From Daldinia sp. FL1419 (Eukaryota > Ascomycota > Sordariomycetes > Xylariales > Hypoxylaceae): DNA of 64,000 bases. Position numbers and translations under genes: made by a program. The notes beneath the pieces are model-generated. The model was not told where the DNA came from and ran no database searches. It was given only the letters and a program-made list of their open reading frames with translations. Shown one piece after another: positions 59,474 to 64,000 of this stretch. Every line of letters begins with the position of its first letter. Position 1 is the first letter of the stretch. The stretch spans positions 1-64,000 of the forward strand of contig MU623434.1 in assembly GCA_025201765.1 (NCBI GenBank). Direction: 5' to 3'.

Positions 59474-62301
59474 TTATTGTGCCCATGAAACCCTGAGATT
59501 TCTCGCAGCACGACCGGAGCGGCTAGCCTTGCCCCCAATTGCCGACCCTCTTATAGCCGTTTCACTGGCTCGCCAATTCCGACTCGGCACCGGCGCCAAC
59601 GGTGTTGTCGTCTCCCGCATACTCAAACCCCCTAGGAAAAGGCGCGGTCTTCCTGGGGTGGGAGTGTAAGTCTCTTGGGGGATATTATCATCCCTATCCC
59701 TCGTAGCGGCTTTCCAGTTATTTAACAGACCCCGCGCGCGGCTTAACGATGCCTGATGTTGGGCATCCTCTACCACTTGCTCTACGCTCTTATAGCTTCC
59801 ATCCGCAAGCTCAACGGGGACGAGCTTATCCGCCGTTCGACTATACCAGTTCTCAAACCCATTTCGTAACAATCTCCTGTCCCGCTTTTCTAGCGCATTG
59901 GCCACTATAACAGGTCGATTCGGAACTTGGAGGGAACTGAGGTTCCAGTTTTTCAGCGTTCGTGACATCGTCTTCTCTTTCCAGTGTTCTTCGGCCTCGG
60001 CTTCCAATTCTTGATTATACACCGATCGATCTCTCCATTGTTCCAAAAACTTCCCCTCAATTACTGCATCGCTCATCAACTCCATTTCTTCTCTCTGTTG
60101 TGCCTTTTCGCGCCACGTTCCGAGTGCTTCGAGGCTTTGTTTTGACTCTCGGTCCGCCATGACATCTTCCAGGAGTAGATCCATCACTTCAAGCTGTTCC
60201 AAATTGGATTGCAGCTTTTCACGCCACTGCACGACACACCGCTCCCCCATTCCCTTCTTCACAATACGACGGGTTTCCAGATGCGCTTCCTTCAATCTCC
60301 GTTTGCGGGTTTGCTTGGTCAGATCGTGCCATGCTAATAATGTATTTCGTGTTCTGCGGTAATAATCGGCTCGCCGGGCATAGCTCGCTAGCTTTTGCTC
60401 CTCGTGTTCGGCCACGTGCTGTGTTTGTGTTCTCCAGATGGGAAGTGAATTTGTGGCTTTGTAATAGTATTCAGCTCGGGTTGCATAAAGCTCAAGGACC
60501 TCATCCTGCTGAGCAGTCTGCTTGGCCGCGTTCCGCCAGGCAGGTAGTATTTTGGTAGCTTTATAGTAATAGTTGGCACGCGTGGCGTAGTTTTCAAGTA
60601 TCTCATCGTGCCCCTGCGTCTTTCCTTGACTTTCTTCCCTCCATTTGTCCAAAGCTACTACAGCCTTGTTGTAGTAGCTAGCTCGTTTGGCATTATACTG
60701 CATCGTTTCCTGCTCTAGAGAAGCCTGTTTAGTTCGAGAGCGCCAAATAGGAATAGCATGAGCAACGTGGCCCTCTTGCTGTCCCTCACGGAAATTTTTG
60801 ACTTTCTCTAAATTTTCCACCGTGTATTTCTCCCAGGCATCGTAGTAGCGCATGCGAAGAATATGTCGTCGTGCAAGTAACGTGATTTCGTCCATTTCCT
60901 CCGTCGCGTCGGCTGGATTATTATTGGCTGATGTAGGTTCCTCGGGTGGTGTCTTCTCCTGGGTATCAACTGCAGCTCCTGACGAACCAACAGGCTCAAT
61001 CGCAGCATTAGCATCGGGCTCAGCATTGCCACTAATCAGGGGGGGGTTAAGCATGGTTTCTGAATTGCCAGGACCAAAAGAGGGAGAAGCATCGAAGTGA
61101 GAACCGCTAGCGGGGATGCTATCACCTGGAAGCTGGCGGAGACCGAATGCTTTTGATTTCAGGCTCATTTCATAGACCTTAGCAGCCATTTGTGCCTTCT
61201 CCGACTCTTCCTCGCAGCGATTAGACCACTTCACAAAAGCGCGGGATAACATCATATATTTATGCGCCTTCGCCGCCGCACGCTCCAATGGGTCAGACGA
61301 ATCTTCGATATTTCGAACCCTGTGCCCTTCCTCTCTTGCACCTTGCCGCCAACATCTTAATGCGGTTCTAGCGATATGGATGTCGTGGGCTCTGACGGCA
61401 ATTCCCTCAATCCGCTTCGAATATACATTAGGAGGTAGATATTGAGGGGAAACGTGATCCACTTCATTGTTAATAGTTCTCCAAATTTCGAACTTCATTC
61501 CAACATCATCTTCCAAGTCAGCCTGCCGCGCAGCATTGAACTGGTCGCAAATGTTCGCGATGAATGCTGATTTCTTCTGCCATTCCCGCAGCGCACTCGT
61601 AGCGGAGAATTTATTGCGGTGCTTCTCGCGAAAGGCAATTGCACTATTTTCAAGGTGTTGTTCGATTGCAGAGAGGCTGGCCTGATTGCTTCCCTTACGC
61701 AGGTAACGATCATTGCCATCTTCCAAGGCAGTATAATCATCACCAGCTGAATCATTATCGATGAAGCCGGGATGTTTATCAGGGAGGGTAGTATTAGTAT
61801 GAGCATCACCAACATCGCTCTCGTAGGCTGAAGAGTCATCCATTTGAACAATAATCTCCAACTGGGCCATGGCAATCTTGAATTTCTCTTTAAGTGAAAC
61901 AGGCTTTTTAACACCCCCGACTCGGAACACAAGCTTGCTGATAAGCCGATCTTCCTCCGGGTCGAGTCCATTGTCCGTGAGGATCTCATCATAAGCTTTA
62001 AATAGGGCGTGAGTTGGCAGACGTGAAGAAGGTGTGAGTTCAGATAAAATCTCTTCAGCCCTATTCACAATTTTGTATAAAATAACGATATCTATAAAAA
62101 TGATTAGCGACGCAGGGAATTAAAATAGCCATAAAGAATATTCCCACCTTGGTCGGAATAGTTATCGCGCTCCATAGCTGAGGCTTGTGAAGGAGACGTC
62201 GGAGGCGGGGCCATGGAGCGGTGAGATGTGGACTCAGGAGACGAAAAACCATCAGAAATATCAGAAGAAGCCGAAGATTGGGGATCATGTGAAAGAGCCA
62301 T
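59474..62301 (-). CDS. SFI1: Sfi1 spindle-pole-body / centrin-binding protein, 923 aa, two exons
   Basis: Sfi1 is a long alpha-helical filament that binds centrin (Cdc31) at many sites in the half-bridge and is needed for duplication of the spindle pole body. Exons on the minus strand are 62148-62301 and 59474-62091. The 56-bp phase-1 intron starts GTGGGA, has a GCTAATC branch-like site and ends TTTATAG. This join restores DIVILYKIVNRAEEILSELT, like the conserved N-terminal region of fungal Sfi1. The protein then carries roughly fourteen centrin-binding repeats of the type aromatic-x2-KA-x4-LxxW. The clearest form a tandem series near residues 500-620: YYNKAVVALDKWRE, YYYKATKILPAWRN, YYYKATNSLPIWRT and YYRRTRNTLLAWHD. 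The tail contains a Pro/Thr-rich stretch and RAARNLRVSWAQ. Length is close to that of the yeast protein (946 aa). Confidence 0.93.
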
Positions 62302-62967
62302 GGTAGAGTAGCGATAAATCCACGATGCTCATAGGTCTGAACATGGTCTTGCTTAAGCTTAATTGTTTGAACTATCTCGAAGACTAAGATTGATGCAATT
62401 GCTAATCGCTGGTAGGCCCGCCGATGAAGAGGAGCATGACTGAATTGAAGAAGATGGTCGGTTAGAGGGGAAAAGAATAGATCTTAAAGTTTGGAGCGAA
62501 ACGGGATCAAAAACAATCCAGGGAAGAAAAGCACGATTGCGATAGGAGTGTAGGCAATTACATAGAATTAATTTAAAAGACGGAGCATCGAAGTGAGGTT
62601 TATCGCGTCGCGTTATCGAAATATCGAGACCCAACCCCCGGACTATATAAGCGGGGCTATCGTTGTGTGATGTATTACGTAAATAGAGCACCTAGGAACA
62701 TTAACTTCCTATTTTTATGCATAGGTACTTACCTACCTACCTACCTACATATCACACTATATTATGTCATCTGGGTCATCTCAATGCATATTAGTTAACA
62801 GTAGAAACTTTCACATTCTAATAATATTGGCGTAGAAAAGGCAAATCCCATAAAATAACCTAACAGTATATAATTATCTCTCGTATTTTAGCAGTAAGAA
62901 CTTTACCAAATCAATTGAATCTCTAAGAGTGTCAATTTCAAATATTGCCAAAGTGCGTCGATGAAAC
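62302..62967. promoter_or_regulatory. Divergent promoter region between SFI1 and the twin-CX9C gene
   Basis: The two genes start 666 bp apart and point away from each other, so this stretch must hold both promoters. It contains the ACCT repeat at 62725-62749. A 110-codon frame at 62359-62691 (minus) shows no recognisable protein character. Confidence 0.55.
62725..62749 (+). repeat. (ACCT)n microsatellite
   Basis: GTACTTACCTACCTACCTAC continues for another five bases of the same repeat, about 425 bp from the SFI1 start and 220 bp from the twin-CX9C start. Confidence 0.85.
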
Positions 62968-63290
62968 ATGCCCGCACGTGAACGACCGATTCAGAAATTT
63001 GCTGTCGCAGTTTCACGATGCTCTGCCGAGGTAAGATGCACTTCTTCCTTCAGTGATACACGCACATACATATATCTCTCTCAAAGGGTCTACGTTAAGG
63101 TATTGTAGAATATCACACCAAGGCTTACAGATATTTATAGGCAACTGTTTACGGGAAATGTATCGTCGAAGATTATAACGCAGTCCACAAAGACAAGTGC
63201 GCCAACGAGTTTCTCAAGCTGAAGGATTGTTTCCTGGTGAGTGATACGATCACCGCACAACTGGCATCACATAAGCTTACAGGAAAGTAG
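62968..63290 (+). CDS. NDUFAF8: Twin-CX9C mitochondrial protein, NDUFAF8-like complex I assembly factor, about 70 aa
   Basis: Exon 1 is 62968-63030 (GTAAGA donor) and exon 2 begins at 63141 after TTTATAG; the intron is 110 bp and phase 0. The joined protein reads RCSAEATVYGKC and then CANEFLKLKDC, two exact CX9C motifs. Such helical-hairpin proteins are imported into the mitochondrial intermembrane space by Mia40 oxidation. Human NDUFAF8, which helps assemble complex I, has the same pattern: C-x3-A-x2-YG-x-C, then C-x2-EF-x5-CF. The C terminus is uncertain. Read straight through, exon 2 stops at 63288-63290 (70 aa). Alternatively a GTGAGT donor at 63237 and a CTTACAG acceptor at 63282 would splice in another 40-odd codons. 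An ATG at 62961 opens a frame of only six codons, so 62968 is the chosen start. The gene is too small for most predictors. Confidence 0.75.
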
Positions 63291-64000
63291 AAAGCATCAA
63301 AGGGGACTAAATGATGGCTATTTTAGAACTAAAAATGTATACATATATATATTACGGGCATATGAGCTGCATGTAGTTGCTGGTTGTTCCAAGTTCAGAG
63401 ATTCGAGATAAAAACAAGCTCCATAAGTTTCCAAGAGCCATGACGTGCTCCTATTTTACTTATCTCCTACCCAACCAGCACGTACATAATATTTACAAAC
63501 AAACAGTATTCCACCTAACCTCTGAGAAATATAATAAATATCATGGAATTGATAGCAGTTTATAGCCGTTCTCAAAGTTGGATCGTGTTTCGAAAGTCCC
63601 GCCGTCTGCACCATCTAATATAAAGACGGCAATAAAGTAAATTTGGACCATTAGGTCATAGCGGATCATTTTTATTCTGTTATCCAAAATTTAAGTACGT
63701 ATCTTGTCTCATACCTTGTGTATCATTGGATCATTATTGGACGTGAGCCGCTAAAGCACCTAAGCGTTGGTTGCTATTGATAGGTCCCACGCAGTGCGCA
63801 AGGGAGTTAAGTGGTTAATAAGTGGACAAGGGAACAAGGAAACAAGGGGGGGAAAACATCTCTCAGCTGAGGTTATCCGCCCCGTAAATAAACATTCCGA
63901 TCCCCGGATTTACGATAACAACAATTACCAGCAAGCGGCACATGGCACCATTCGGGCCTCACCACCAAGGTAGACAAAGTATTAGGATAAAGACGCAGGG
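63291..64000. other. Right end of window, no gene recognised
   Basis: It starts with the possible alternative 3' end of the twin-CX9C gene. Two open frames of 60-70 codons (63377-63565 and 63767-63973) have no family resemblance. Confidence 0.5.

Overview
The window comes from a filamentous ascomycete (Pezizomycotina). Its genes have short GT-AG introns (about 50-130 bp) with CTAAC-like branch sites. They include fungal families such as Zn2Cys6 regulators, a GH75 chitosanase, RAV1 and SFI1. Gene-bearing DNA of ordinary composition alternates with extremely AT-rich blocks that look like repeat elements destroyed by repeat-induced point mutation (RIP). I cannot assign a species or order.

Layout. 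1-1124: no gene. 1125-5791: a RIP-degraded DNA transposon with pogo/Fot1-like inverted ends and a TA target duplication. 6.1-16.6 kb: three regulator genes, a compact 215-aa Zn2Cys6 protein (minus), an ATF/CREB-type bZIP (plus) and a full-length 699-aa Zn2Cys6 factor (plus), with wide non-coding stretches. 16685-41037: a 24.4-kb AT-rich block bounded by an inverted repeat and a 4-bp target duplication. Nested in it are two complete LTR retrotransposons, 20938-27742 (180-bp LTRs, AAAGG duplication) and 31221-36648 (Copia, 152-bp LTRs, GTAAC/GTAAT duplication). Removing them leaves about 12.1 kb of unidentified host element. 41448-41939: a 492-bp, non-mutated foldback relative of the 1.1-kb transposon. 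42.5 kb: an uninterrupted paralogue of the site into which the 24-kb block inserted.

43-64 kb is mainly genic: an 827-aa Zn2Cys6 factor (plus), a MAPEG-type membrane protein (plus), a secreted GH75 chitosanase (minus, four exons), a secreted alpha/beta hydrolase (minus), RAV1 of the RAVE V-ATPase assembly complex (minus, seven exons), the centrin-binding spindle-pole protein SFI1 (minus), and a small twin-CX9C mitochondrial protein resembling complex I assembly factor NDUFAF8 (plus, divergent from SFI1).

Most gene models rest on my reconstructed splice junctions. These restore continuous reading frames and family-typical sequence across each junction, with total coding lengths divisible by three. 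The genes do not form an obvious pathway cluster. The right part is housekeeping plus secreted hydrolases; the left part is regulators set among mobile elements. The most unusual material is the transposon archaeology: clean element borders, an empty-site paralogue, strand-switching RIP tracts, and GC-rich hairpins that survived in mutated DNA.
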